Positions 1 to 8,271 of a stretch of 64,000 nucleotides of DNA are shown piece after piece. Source of the stretch: Carboxylicivirga caseinilyticus. GTDB taxonomy: Bacteria; Bacteroidota; Bacteroidia; Bacteroidales; Marinilabiliaceae. A program made the position numbers and the translations under genes. The notes beneath the pieces are model-generated. The model saw only the letters and a program-made list of their open reading frames with translations. It had not been told where the DNA came from and made no database searches. The stretch spans positions 1 through 64,000 of the forward strand of contig JAFMVE010000014.1 in the NCBI GenBank assembly GCA_025499705.1. Reading direction: 5' to 3'. The number at the start of each line of letters is the position of its first letter. The first letter of the stretch is position 1.

Positions 1-135
1 TAGAAGAGCTAATCATTTAATACCCTTCCATCATTCTTATCAATCCCCATAGTCAGCTATTTCTACCCGGTTGTCGGCAACACGCGCGCTCAGCCATTGG
101 TTTTCAACCAGGCAGAACGCTTAGTTGTTAGGCGC
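1..135 (-). repeat. Partial attC-like site at window edge
   Basis: Only the right half of the site is in the window. It contains short inverted segments and ends with GTTAGGC (127-133), which fits the classical integron core consensus GTTRRRY. The downstream gene (minus strand) has its stop codon about 20 bases away, at 154, the arrangement expected of an attC lying just 3' of a cassette gene. Confidence 0.5.
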
Positions 136-153
136 TGGGTTTTAATTTTTTAT

Positions 154-2256
154 CTATTCTTTTCCTAACCATTTATCACACGTTTCTTTATACGGTATTT
201 CTAAGTTATTTAACCATTTCTCTATATATTTTGGATTGTGACTGTTTGGTGTTGGATTTACATCATCTATTCTAACTTGGATTGGTGTTCTAACGCAATC
301 TCCTGTAATAATTGCGTGTTGCTGCGGTATTATGGGTAATTGGTCTAATATGTCTGCACTTGCACTAGAGACCAGACCTTTTACATATTTCTGGTCTTCT
401 GGATTTTGTAATCTATGAATTATGTACGAATTACATTGAGATAATACTGTCTTTGATAATTCAGATGGTCGTTGACTACATACAATTAATGATATTCCAT
501 ATTTGCGACCTTCCCGTGCGATACGCTCAAATACTGTTTTAGCAACTGATTCAGATTTCTCAGCAATATAGTTTTGTGCTTCTTCAAGTACAATTACAAT
601 AGGATACTGCCCTCTTTGCTCGGGCATAAAGTTTGAAACAAATTCAATTATTAGTCGACCTAACAATGCAGTGATTGTCTCTAAAACTTCAAATGGTAAT
701 TGTGATACATCAACGATTGTAATTTGATTTGTTTTGTCGTTGTTTTGCTGAAATCTGATTGATGTGTTATTGTATTCCTTAATAAAGCTTTTTGGGTCTT
801 CTAATTTACCAAAATATCGATTAAAGTCCCCAAGTAAGAATGCAATAAAATGAGAAAGTATGTCTCGATTATCCTTATTGGAATCTTTTAACATCAAAGG
901 AATAGCCATTCTTTTATCGTTAAGAAAGCTATTCATTCGTAAGCGTAATGTCGAAACAAATTCAGAAATGCGATTATTGCCCGTTGATTCTTGAGCAATA
1001 GCCGCATCAATAAATTTTTTGCAAAGTTCTTGATAATTGAACCAAGTTGGAATATCAATATTTTGTTCACTAATTATTTGCTGACTTATATTTTCTTGCT
1101 GCATTTGTGCAACAAAACTTGAAAGGGCATTGACAACAGCATCAACTTCACTAGGTTTAACTTTTTGATAACTAGAACCATCTCTATTGGGAATTTGTGC
1201 CAAAATATCATTCAGTTTAGCCCCATCAAGTAATACAATACCTTTTGATTCCAAATCAGTTATGAGATCTTTATAATTTTTGATTTTCCAATAGTCTTCA
1301 GCACTTACCTGTAATTGATTAATAATGTCGTTTATTGAACCAATATATATTTGCGAATGTAAAGGTTTTTGTGTGCTATCATAATCATTTTTTGCTAATC
1401 CAATTGCTCGATTAAGCACAGGGGCTTGAGTTCCTTCACTTGGATTAAATAACGATTTTATATCTTCCCAATTCATAAACCAATATGGGACTTGAATTTT
1501 ATCTATACCACCATAATAATATGCATTTATTTGAGCTAGTTGGGTTTGCTCAGGATCATCTAGTTTTTTATACTTTTCTTCGGCTGGTAAAAAAGCATCT
1601 TTATATTCTCCGTTTGTGTCTAAAATGATAAAATGAGCATTTTCTAACTTATTGTCATTTTTATAAGGGAATTTGAATATATTTCTGATAATAGATGTAA
1701 ATGTGCAGGACTTTCCAGAACCAGTATTGCCAAGAATTGCTGCATGCTTAACGAAAAATTGGTCAGGACAAATTTTTACTTTATAATTAGAAAATGAGGG
1801 AGAAGTACCAATAGGTAAATAATAATCACTTTGATAATCAATTGAATTTATTTCCTGTTTGTCATCAAATATATGCCTCAAGTCTTTTTCTGTTACATAC
1901 CAAACTGGATTATCAAGAGTTGGGAAATTGTAAACTCCTTGTATAAATGTTTCTTCTTGATTATTCTGAGTAATTGTACCCAACATTGTAGCAGAAATAT
2001 ATCTAGCAGATGTTGGTAGTTTTATGCTTGCAGAATTTTTTTCTAAATCAAATTCTTCTTTCATTGTAACTCTTGTAATTAAAGCTACAACACGGTCTGC
2101 ACCAACTGGAATTATAAGGTATGAATTAATTCTTGCAATTTCATAAATATCTTTGACTCCACTTTTATAAGTACCTCTTAAATCGTCTTCAATTTTTATA
2201 TAAACACGAAAATTGTCAACAGAAAGGACGCGACCAATTATTTTGTTCTGACTCAT
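154..2256 (-). CDS. HerA-like DNA translocase ATPase of a SIR2-HerA (Nezha-type) defence pair
   Basis: A 700-residue HerA/FtsK-superfamily ATPase. An N-terminal beta-rich HAS-barrel-like segment (about 1-110) precedes the Walker A motif GNTGSGKS (about 176-183). The Walker B region reads IVLEEAQN near residue 560, followed by an arginine-finger-like SQRPSELS stretch. HerA proteins form hexameric rings; in the known SIR2-HerA anti-phage systems the ring assembles with the SIR2 partner, which then depletes NAD or degrades nucleic acid on infection. It lies two bases downstream of the SIR2 gene, so the two are almost surely one operon in one cassette. The stop codon is about 20 bases from the attC border. 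The family call is firm; the defence role is inferred from the pairing. Confidence 0.85.
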   Translation of the reverse strand: MSQNKIIGRVLSVDNFRVYIKIEDDLRGTYKSGVKDIYEIARINSYLIIPVGADRVVALITRVTMKEEFDLEKNSASIKLPTSARYISATMLGTITQNNQEETFIQGVYNFPTLDNPVWYVTEKDLRHIFDDKQEINSIDYQSDYYLPIGTSPSFSNYKVKICPDQFFVKHAAILGNTGSGKSCTFTSIIRNIFKFPYKNDNKLENAHFIILDTNGEYKDAFLPAEEKYKKLDDPEQTQLAQINAYYYGGIDKIQVPYWFMNWEDIKSLFNPSEGTQAPVLNRAIGLAKNDYDSTQKPLHSQIYIGSINDIINQLQVSAEDYWKIKNYKDLITDLESKGIVLLDGAKLNDILAQIPNRDGSSYQKVKPSEVDAVVNALSSFVAQMQQENISQQIISEQNIDIPTWFNYQELCKKFIDAAIAQESTGNNRISEFVSTLRLRMNSFLNDKRMAIPLMLKDSNKDNRDILSHFIAFLLGDFNRYFGKLEDPKSFIKEYNNTSIRFQQNNDKTNQITIVDVSQLPFEVLETITALLGRLIIEFVSNFMPEQRGQYPIVIVLEEAQNYIAEKSESVAKTVFERIAREGRKYGISLIVCSQRPSELSKTVLSQCNSYIIHRLQNPEDQKYVKGLVSSASADILDQLPIIPQQHAIITGDCVRTPIQVRIDDVNPTPNSHNPKYIEKWLNNLEIPYKETCDKWLGKE

Positions 2257-2258
2257 AA

Positions 2259-3470
2259 TTAATCCTCCTTAGTTTCTTCTTCAATTGGTTTGCTTCCTTC
2301 TAATCCAGTTACCGTAGTTTCTTTTTTATGTTCTTCGGTATATAATTTTTGCATTGTTTCTGTGATTTGAATTTGTTCTTCTTCTTCGTACAAGTCAGGA
2401 AGTACATTTTTAACAAAGCCTACAAAAGAAGTTTGTTCTAAGTCTTCTTGGTCAAGGATTATTATTCTACTATCTTCTAATTTTTTTAATTCTTCAATTG
2501 GGGAGTCTGGGGCAATTGTCGGAGAATAATTTATAATGATTAACGTAAATGATGGGATTGATAAAGCTTGTTGAATTATGTCATTAATATGCTCATCATA
2601 AAACGAATATCCAACACAAAACAGAACAGATTGAGGTTGATTAATTGCTTGTGAAAATTGTCTAAATAATTCTGAATAAGGTAAATCTAATGTGAATGAT
2701 TTCTTACTTGCACATGGATATATCATTATTTCATTATTCTCATCAGGGGTAAACTTGTCATTTAGTGGAATCTCTTTGATTCCATAAGTATTACTAACCG
2801 AGGGCTCTGTATTAACCCAAGATAGCGAACCATGAATTTTAAAATATTTCAGAACTTTTTCAGCCCGATGAACTTTCCCCGTTACACTTTGTCCAGGATA
2901 ATAAAGGTCATAATCATATACTTCTGGTCTGAAGCATCTATTATGAACACCCATAAATCCATTAATGTAATGTACGCCCAAATTATCTAATGCATAGTCA
3001 AATGCCATATCATAATTAGTTGTAAACAAATTTACACGTTTGAGATTATTAGGACGTTGTAATAATTTTTTCAGAAATGCTTCGTGATAATGATAACGAT
3101 TACGCTTTAACTTTTCATCGTCGGTATAATGTTCATTTATAGTTGTTTTATCTGTATTGCAATTTTTAAAAAGCCATTGTTGCATATTAGTAATTGATGT
3201 ATTTATGTCTTTAACATCTTCCCCTTTTTTCTCTTTTATAAATCTATCAGCCTGCAAACAGTTAAATAAATCTTCGTATGAAGGATTTTTTCCTTTTCCA
3301 AAGTAGGTTTCAATATCTTTCTCACATTTACTCTTTAAACCATCAGGAATACTTCTAATAACAGGTGCTCCTATATGAAAACTTGTTCCAGCTCCTGTTA
3401 GAACACTTACATTTTCTAATTCAAGATATTTTTTAATCCTAAGTTTTTCTTTTTGTATTGAATTTTCCAT
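2259..3470 (-). CDS. SIR2-family NADase-like effector paired with HerA
   Basis: A 403-residue protein with a SIR2-type Rossmann core. It has the nucleotide-binding motif VLTGAGTS (about 23-30), FTTNYDMAFDYAL near 148-160 and KIHGSLSW near 210, where the family carries its catalytic histidine. A second nucleotide-binding-like stretch, FCVGYSFYDEHI, lies near 285. The last 40 residues are acidic and Glu-rich, probably a disordered tail. It is the upstream gene of the HerA pair (two-base gap). About 65 bases separate its start from the cassette border, enough for a promoter, though I see no clean TAnnTTTG box. Known homologues in SIR2-HerA systems hydrolyse NAD during phage infection; that activity is inferred here. 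Confidence 0.85.
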   Translation of the reverse strand: MENSIQKEKLRIKKYLELENVSVLTGAGTSFHIGAPVIRSIPDGLKSKCEKDIETYFGKGKNPSYEDLFNCLQADRFIKEKKGEDVKDINTSITNMQQWLFKNCNTDKTTINEHYTDDEKLKRNRYHYHEAFLKKLLQRPNNLKRVNLFTTNYDMAFDYALDNLGVHYINGFMGVHNRCFRPEVYDYDLYYPGQSVTGKVHRAEKVLKYFKIHGSLSWVNTEPSVSNTYGIKEIPLNDKFTPDENNEIMIYPCASKKSFTLDLPYSELFRQFSQAINQPQSVLFCVGYSFYDEHINDIIQQALSIPSFTLIIINYSPTIAPDSPIEELKKLEDSRIIILDQEDLEQTSFVGFVKNVLPDLYEEEEQIQITETMQKLYTEEHKKETTVTGLEGSKPIEEETKED

Positions 3471-3537
3471 TTAGTCCTGTTTTTTTTAATCAATTTTCAG
3501 TATGGTTTGATTATGTTACAGACTTCATTAACCTTGC

Positions 3538-3670
3538 GCCTAACGTTTGCTGGATGAAGTCGTAGCAGAATCACGGTGATTGCCGTCCGCAGGACGATTA
3601 AGCAATTTGCGAGATTCTGTGAAGATCCAGGACCTTGCGCACTGCTATGCTTTATGCCAGCGTGTTGCCT
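3538..3670 (-). repeat. attC-like site between SIR2/HerA and gene-less cassettes
   Basis: A 133-bp imperfect palindrome starting GCCTAAC and ending GTTGCCT. The outer arms pair (GCTGGATGAAG with the complement of CTTTATGCCAGC), followed by AGCAG/CTGCT, then further internal inverted segments. The same arm sequences (TTGCTGGATGAAGTCG and CTTTATTCCAGCGTGTTAC) recur at 54887 and 58796, so this is one member of a site family. Confidence 0.65.
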
Positions 3671-4194
3671 CGCGTTATTTGATCTCGCGTTACACTACGA
3701 AATTTAAATTAATATTTTGTCTTGAGTTACGTTTGTCAATCAACATTTAAAAAACTGGATTTTGTCCTTCAAAAATCCGAACTTGAAAAAGGATTTTCTT
3801 TCCGCTGTACAAAGGGTCCCTACACATATAAACGCTTCGTTTTTCAATTAATTTCTGCATGCTCTGTCAAGTTATTATTTGTCCGCGTATTCAAATCCTT
3901 TTTCAGTAATGACTTTATTTGTTGTCCTCATGCCGGACTGGCATTTACTTTTTTCAGCCATAAAAAAGTAAACAAAAAATCTCCGCTGCATCCCGATTTA
4001 GCTAAATTGTTTTGCCCTTCGCTAAAAACAAAGAACTCGTCCTTATAGTCCTTCATTCTTCAGGCCTAACGTTCCTCAAACAGCTTTGTTTTTTATACGC
4101 TTCGGTCAATCCAATTCTTAACGCAATCGGCCTGAGGCGGTGTCCCTACAAGATGTTCTCTAGGGTTCTTGCTATTTTGTGCGTTTTGCATAAT
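3671..4194. other. Cassette interior with no convincing gene
   Basis: About 520 bases lie between two cassette borders. Plus-strand frames at 3722-4048 and 4012-4257 are open, but they have cysteine- and phenylalanine-rich, low-complexity translations and no recognisable domain; the second runs across the cassette border. The segment around 3960-4010 resembles non-coding sequence common in this phylum. I treat it as a gene-less cassette, or one with a decayed gene or an RNA. Confidence 0.45.
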
Positions 4195-4218
4195 GCGAGG
4201 CTAACGGTTGGCGGTATT
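4195..4218 (-). repeat. Left half of attC-like site interrupted by the large element (attL candidate)
   Basis: GCGAGGCTAAC (4195-4205) is the right border of the gene-less cassette. It is followed by GGTTGGCGGTAT (4206-4217), which matches the first arm of attC sites at 57510 and 59595. The complementary second arm is absent here; its equivalent lies 49 kb away at 53540-53569. Confidence 0.55.
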
Positions 4219-4334
4219 AACCGTAGCCCTGTTTTTATTTGTTACCATTTGCTTTGATTTGGTTAGTTTTCAACAGTTTACCGAGATTCTGATTTTGATA
4301 TAATACCGCATTTTCCTAGTTTTGGGATATAAAA

Positions 4335-4390
4335 GTATGGCAAATTTCATGGTACATGTTTTGGCGAACAACCATAGAAATCTGCCATAC
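4335..4390. repeat. Imperfect palindrome upstream of the integrase
   Basis: Arms GTATGGCAAATTTC (4335-4348) and GAAATCTGCCATAC (4377-4390) pair at 13 of 14 positions, and ATGGT/ACCAT pairs just inside them. It ends 37 bases before the integrase start codon, so it could be an operator, an arm-type integrase site or an RNA hairpin in the leader. Confidence 0.5.
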
Positions 4391-4427
4391 AAAGATTGAA
4401 TGTATAACCAAAAATTGCTTTTCAGTT

Positions 4428-5675
4428 ATGTCTCACAAAGTTAGCACAGCAATCGTGCTTTTCAAAAAACGGCAGAAGAAAAATGGTAAGTATCCGGCAA
4501 AGCTCCGTTTGACGCACGATAGGAAACAGATGTACTATAACATCGACACCAAAGACCGGGTGTATGAGTTCACCGACGAGGAGTTCGAGAAAATCACCTC
4601 TCCCAAACCAAGAGGCGAGTACAAGGAGATTCAGATTGAGTTTTCTTTGATAGAGGAAAAAGCCCAGAAGATTATCAAGTCCATGAGGGATTTTTCCTTT
4701 GACCGATTCAAGACCCACATCGGTATCACCGGGAGTGATATGAAAAACGTCTATCACTATCTGGACATCAAAACCAAGGCTTTTGAAAAGAACGGCTATG
4801 GGGATAAAACCGCAAAGCCCATGAAAAAGGCTTTACAGCAATTCTTCAAAAGAGAAAAAAATCTGGAATTTAAAGAAATCACTGCTACAAAGCTCCGGGA
4901 ACTGGAGCAATACATGCGCAACAAAGGCATTAAGCCAACCACATATCACCGATACATAGATTCTCTTAAAAGCGTCTTCTTTATGGCACTAAGGGAAAAC
5001 ATGATTTCAATGGACGTGTTCCCCTTTGGCCGGGATAAGGACAAATATCTGGCTCCCCGTGTTGTGACCGTTAAACGGGCGTTGAAACTCAACGAGATTG
5101 AGAAAATCTACAACTACCAGCCTGAACCATTTTCACACGAAGACGAGGCTAAAGACTACTGGATGTTCACCTACCTTTGCAACGGCATCAACATGGTGGA
5201 TTTGTGCAACCTGAAGTACAAGGATATTGGAACGGACTTCATCTCCTTCATCCGGAGAAAGACAGAGCATTCCTCTGCCATCAAACGTCCCATTACCATC
5301 CCCATCACCGATGATATTAGGGCAATCATTGAGAAACGGGGAAACAAGGACAAATCACCAGACAATTACGTCTTCCCGGTGATTACCGATGACCTGAGCC
5401 ACAAACAAAAGGTGTATAAGATTGCTTGGAGGGTGCGCAAAACCAACGTCCACATGGGCAAAATTGGCAAAAAGGTGGGTGTGGATAAGCACATCACCAC
5501 CTACACCGCCCGGCACAGCTTTGCCACCATATTGAAACGCTCCGGCGTGTCCACCGAGTTCATCAGCGAGAGCTTAGGCCACAAAGATGTGACCATCACG
5601 GAGACCTACCTTGATAGCTTTGAGAACGACCACAAACTAGAAATTGCCAAACACCTGACGGCATTTAAGAAATAA
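4428..5675 (+). CDS. CTnDOT-type tyrosine integrase of the large element
   Basis: A 415-residue tyrosine recombinase. It has an N-terminal arm-binding region, a SAM-like core-binding domain (about 95-195) and a C-terminal catalytic domain. Catalytic signatures are TYTARHSF (about 360), ESLGHKDVTIT (about 380) and the nucleophile Tyr in ITETYLDSF (about 393). The usual first catalytic Arg is replaced in YLCNGINMVDLCNL, as in the Bacteroidota integrase family that includes IntDOT. I start at ATG 4428 (MSHKVSTAIVLFKKR); an upstream in-frame start would add 24 atypical residues. It stands alone at the left end of the element and is followed by a terminator. It presumably catalyses integration and excision at the repeats at 4206 and 53447. 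Confidence 0.92.
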   Translation: MSHKVSTAIVLFKKRQKKNGKYPAKLRLTHDRKQMYYNIDTKDRVYEFTDEEFEKITSPKPRGEYKEIQIEFSLIEEKAQKIIKSMRDFSFDRFKTHIGITGSDMKNVYHYLDIKTKAFEKNGYGDKTAKPMKKALQQFFKREKNLEFKEITATKLRELEQYMRNKGIKPTTYHRYIDSLKSVFFMALRENMISMDVFPFGRDKDKYLAPRVVTVKRALKLNEIEKIYNYQPEPFSHEDEAKDYWMFTYLCNGINMVDLCNLKYKDIGTDFISFIRRKTEHSSAIKRPITIPITDDIRAIIEKRGNKDKSPDNYVFPVITDDLSHKQKVYKIAWRVRKTNVHMGKIGKKVGVDKHITTYTARHSFATILKRSGVSTEFISESLGHKDVTITETYLDSFENDHKLEIAKHLTAFKK

Positions 5676-5679
5676 ACCT

Positions 5680-5716
5680 GAAAGGCTTCCAAGTAAAAAC
5701 GGAAGCCTTTCTTTTT
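5680..5716 (+). terminator. Intrinsic terminator after integrase
   Basis: A perfect 11-bp stem, GAAAGGCTTCC (5680-5690) with GGAAGCCTTTC (5701-5711), has a 10-base loop and is followed by five T residues. It lies directly after the integrase stop codon. Confidence 0.85.
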
Positions 5717-5872
5717 CAATCTCTTTCTGTTTTGCCCTATTCATCGGCCATTGATACGAATAAAAGTTATTAACAAAGCCGAAAAAAGTGCGGCTCAGTT
5801 ACGCCAATTCACCGCTGTTAGAACTATAATCATAAGTGAATATTTTAACATTTTAAAAAAGCAATTAAGCTT

Positions 5873-6868
5873 ATGAATCAAAGAGAAATGACAACAGAGA
5901 ATTTTGAAAGGGATAGCCTTACAGCATTTGAGAAGATGCTGCAAGGCTACAAAAAAGCGAAGCAATCATTGGTGTGGGAATCGAACATGGATGACCTGAT
6001 TGAGAGAATGACCCATCTGCCAACGGCTCCGTTTCCCACCGAATTGATGAAACTTTTCGATTACAACTATTTGGTATTATCCGATGACATCAGCACCCTT
6101 GTCCAAAAAGCCCTGCAAATGCGTGAACAGATGCAGCACACGCAGCGATTTGTCCACATCGAGGAGAAATACTACTCGCTGCCCTTTTTGCCCAAAAACA
6201 CCTTCCTGAAGAAACTGAAAGTCTTTAACAATGAAGGCGAACTGTGCTACCAACAGATTGGCAAGCTATACATCCGCTTTAACAGGTTGCTAATTTGGGT
6301 TCTTCCCGGAAGAAAGTCATTTTCCTTCCACGACATCTTCACCTTCAAGCAGAAATCCATACAGCTCCGTGATTTAGAAATCTACTATTACTCCCCTTTT
6401 CTGGATTTGACCACGACAGACCCCCAATGCTACTACGACTTCTTTTGCGACTACTACGGCAAAACCCAATTCCTCAAATATTTCAACACCAAGGACATTA
6501 TCAGCTTTGCCCTCGATAGCTCATTTGACAACACCCTGCACAACACACCCAAGGCACTGGAGGAAATCCTTAAACTCACCAGCTCCCAGCAAGTACTTTG
6601 GGCATACTTCCTGTTCCGGCTCATGGGCATGAAACTCAGGCTGCATATTGATGCGGCCATGATGACACGATTCCTGCTAATTGTGAACCGGAATGACCTT
6701 GAGGACTACAAAAAATCCTATTTCTACAAATTGGTATCCAAAGCTCCGTTCGTGAAAGAGGACAAAAAACTGTTGGCCGATTTGGAGACCATCCGGCTCC
6801 ATTTCCAAAAGAGCAAATTGCCCACCGGGGACATCGACAAAGAGATACTGAATTTGATTACCAATTAG
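5873..6868 (+). CDS. Uncharacterised 331-residue protein near the integrase
   Basis: No family was recognised. The protein is soluble-looking, rich in Phe, Tyr, Leu and Lys and probably largely helical, with no signal peptide or membrane segment. The ATG at 5873 fits a normal leader. Codon use is even and GC is higher than in the cassettes, matching the neighbouring integrase and primase. Its position between integrase and excisionase-like gene suggests a role in mobilisation or replication control, but nothing in the sequence proves it. Confidence 0.7.
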   Translation: MNQREMTTENFERDSLTAFEKMLQGYKKAKQSLVWESNMDDLIERMTHLPTAPFPTELMKLFDYNYLVLSDDISTLVQKALQMREQMQHTQRFVHIEEKYYSLPFLPKNTFLKKLKVFNNEGELCYQQIGKLYIRFNRLLIWVLPGRKSFSFHDIFTFKQKSIQLRDLEIYYYSPFLDLTTTDPQCYYDFFCDYYGKTQFLKYFNTKDIISFALDSSFDNTLHNTPKALEEILKLTSSQQVLWAYFLFRLMGMKLRLHIDAAMMTRFLLIVNRNDLEDYKKSYFYKLVSKAPFVKEDKKLLADLETIRLHFQKSKLPTGDIDKEILNLITN

Positions 6869-7011
6869 CAATTTCAAAGGCCAATTACCATTTATTGCTA
6901 TTTGGTGCAGTTTTCATTATCCGACACTTTTCAGGAAAATCGGGTTTTGAGGCTCAAAAGACCATTTGTATAAATCACAATATCAAAAGGATATGATTTT
7001 TCTTTAAAATA

Positions 7012-7024
7012 TCGGACAGTCCGA
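7012..7024. promoter_or_regulatory. Perfect palindrome, candidate operator
   Basis: TCGGAC A GTCCGA is a perfect 6-bp inverted repeat around one base. It lies 67 bases upstream of the excisionase-like gene in a 220-base gene-free stretch. It may be an operator for a dimeric regulator; no promoter boxes are clear. Confidence 0.3.
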
Positions 7025-7090
7025 CGACGGAAATTACTGCATTGGTGACTTAAAATTGTCCCAGAATTTGGTTCACAAAACACATCAAAT

Positions 7091-7393
7091 ATGGACGAAC
7101 AAAAGAACATCAATGCAGCGGCTTTAAGGAACCTTGAACTACTCAACAAACAGGTAGCGGAACTTCTTCAGGTGCAACGTAAGGCGGTTTCAGGTTACGA
7201 CTACCTAAACGCAAATGAGCTGGCCGATTTATTAGGCGAAAGTATCAAGACAATTTATGCAAGGGTGCATAATAGACAAATCCCCTTTTACAAGCCGGGT
7301 GGAAAGATTCTGCTTTTCAAACTGGACGAAATACGGGAGTGGATAAAATCCGGTCGTCATGCGACTATGGATGAACTGCGTCAGAACGTGTAA
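7091..7393 (+). CDS. Helix-turn-helix DNA-binding protein, excisionase-like
   Basis: A 100-residue protein. Residues 1-36 form a coiled-coil-prone helix (RNLELLNKQVAELLQVQ). The rest is a MerR/excisionase-type winged helix: YLNANELADLLGESIKTIYA, then a basic wing with IPFYKPGGKILLF and EIREWIKSGRH. This arrangement is typical of HTH_17 proteins of Bacteroidota mobile elements, where they help integrases excise the element or regulate transfer. It is the first gene of a plus-strand run leading to the primase. Family confident, role inferred. Confidence 0.85.
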   Translation: MDEQKNINAAALRNLELLNKQVAELLQVQRKAVSGYDYLNANELADLLGESIKTIYARVHNRQIPFYKPGGKILLFKLDEIREWIKSGRHATMDELRQNV

Positions 7394-7415
7394 TTGGTCT
7401 TATAGCACCAAATCT

Positions 7416-7562
7416 ATGAAAAAAGCGCAGAAACTAGGGGAGGAAAAAGACGGCAAACAGATAGTAAGGCTTTCACTGGTAAAGCTCTTTATGAAAAAAC
7501 GGTCGCACATTCAGGCAGTACCGGAGAACAAGTTTTGCAGGTTTTTAAATCTAACAAAATAG
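7416..7562 (+). CDS. Small basic hypothetical protein
   Basis: A 48-residue frame starting MKKAQKLGEEKDGK, Lys/Arg-rich, without a recognisable domain. It sits between the HTH gene and the DUF4406-like gene on the same strand, with short gaps, as expected of an operon member. Size and composition make it uncertain. Confidence 0.4.
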   Translation: MKKAQKLGEEKDGKQIVRLSLVKLFMKKRSHIQAVPENKFCRFLNLTK

Positions 7563-7570
7563 CATTGATT

Positions 7571-7906
7571 ATGGCAATAGTTTATATCTGTGGGGTTGTC
7601 AACCCCGATGATGAAAAGGATAGCTGTGTTGACACCGAAAAAGTAAAAGCCCGGCTCAAATCGTTGAAGTGTGCAGTGGTAAACCCATCGGAAATGGCTT
7701 TTTCTAAGATGAGCTGGTCGGATACCCTAAGCAACCGGGTAGAACTGCTTAAAAAGAGCCATGCCGTGTATGTCCTGCCCAACTGGAGGGACAGCATCAT
7801 GGCACGCATCGAGCTGACCGTGGCAATGGATTTAAAGCTGCAAACCTTCTTTCATCCCATCAGCAACAAGGAATTAAAACAATTAGTAACCTCCCTTGAC
7901 GGATAG
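7571..7906 (+). CDS. DUF4406-like nucleoside-deoxyribosyltransferase-fold protein
   Basis: A 111-residue protein starting MAIVYICGVVNPDD. It shows a Rossmann-like opening strand, the stretch HAVYVLPNWRDS (about 73-84) and an E-L-T-V-A-M helix that match DUF4406 proteins, relatives of nucleoside 2-deoxyribosyltransferases common in phages and integrative elements. ATG 7571 is chosen over an upstream in-frame start because it places the first strand at the N terminus as in the family. A strong terminator follows. Function in the element is unknown; nucleotide metabolism is a guess from the fold. Confidence 0.65.
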   Translation: MAIVYICGVVNPDDEKDSCVDTEKVKARLKSLKCAVVNPSEMAFSKMSWSDTLSNRVELLKKSHAVYVLPNWRDSIMARIELTVAMDLKLQTFFHPISNKELKQLVTSLDG

Positions 7907-7916
7907 CAATGGTTCC

Positions 7917-7953
7917 GGTGGGGCTGTACAAGGGCAGCCCCACCACTTTTTTT
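7917..7953 (+). terminator. Intrinsic terminator after DUF4406-like gene
   Basis: A perfect 10-bp stem, GGTGGGGCTG (7917-7926) with CAGCCCCACC (7935-7944), is followed by a run of T residues (7947-7953). It separates the DUF4406-like gene from the small gene and primase downstream. Confidence 0.85.
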
Positions 7954-7977
7954 GTACTCAAACTTAGATTGACAATT

Positions 7978-8271
7978 ATGGCAACAACATTGCATCCAAA
8001 TACGGTCTCAAAGCTTTATTATCTCGACAACAGGATAAAAAGCTTCTATGAAAAAAACGGTTATTCATCCATCCCTTTCGATGGCCGGAAAGTGCAGGAA
8101 ATGATTCAGGCATCGCAAAAGGAGCTGGCCGAATTGTTCCTCAAAATATGGGGAAAGAGCATGGGCGCACATCTGCTCGATAAGTTTTACGATAACCGGG
8201 GCAATGTGCTGGATTTCTACATGAGCCTTGATGGCCAGAACCGCCAGCTCTTATCACAAAAAGATTGGTGA
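7978..8271 (+). CDS. Small hypothetical protein translationally coupled to the primase
   Basis: A 97-residue protein starting MATTLHPNTVSKLYYLDNRI; no domain recognised, helical and soluble. I choose ATG 7978, after the terminator, rather than an earlier in-frame start inside the terminator hairpin. Its TGA stop overlaps the primase ATG (TGATG at 8269-8273), so the two are probably translated as a coupled pair and it may assist replication. Confidence 0.65.
   Translation: MATTLHPNTVSKLYYLDNRIKSFYEKNGYSSIPFDGRKVQEMIQASQKELAELFLKIWGKSMGAHLLDKFYDNRGNVLDFYMSLDGQNRQLLSQKDW

Larger units (their letters stand above)
1..4205 (-). mobile_element. Left part of integron-like cassette array
   Basis: This is the continuation of the cassette array seen at 53447-63487, on the far side of the inserted element. 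Bases 1-133 are the right half of an attC-like site ending in GTTAGGCGC (127-135). The SIR2/HerA cassette follows and ends in GCGCCTAAC (3536-3544), the exact reverse complement of its own left border. A second cassette (3664-4205) is bordered by GTTGCCTCGC and GCGAGGCTAAC, complementary apart from one inserted base. Matching inverted borders are what integron cassettes show, because the two core sites of a free circular cassette pair in one attC. The array runs past the left window edge. Confidence 0.65.

Noticed and set aside
3722-4257. Two plus-strand frames in the gene-less cassette
   Set aside because: They overlap each other, one crosses the cassette border, and neither shows a domain or plausible composition.
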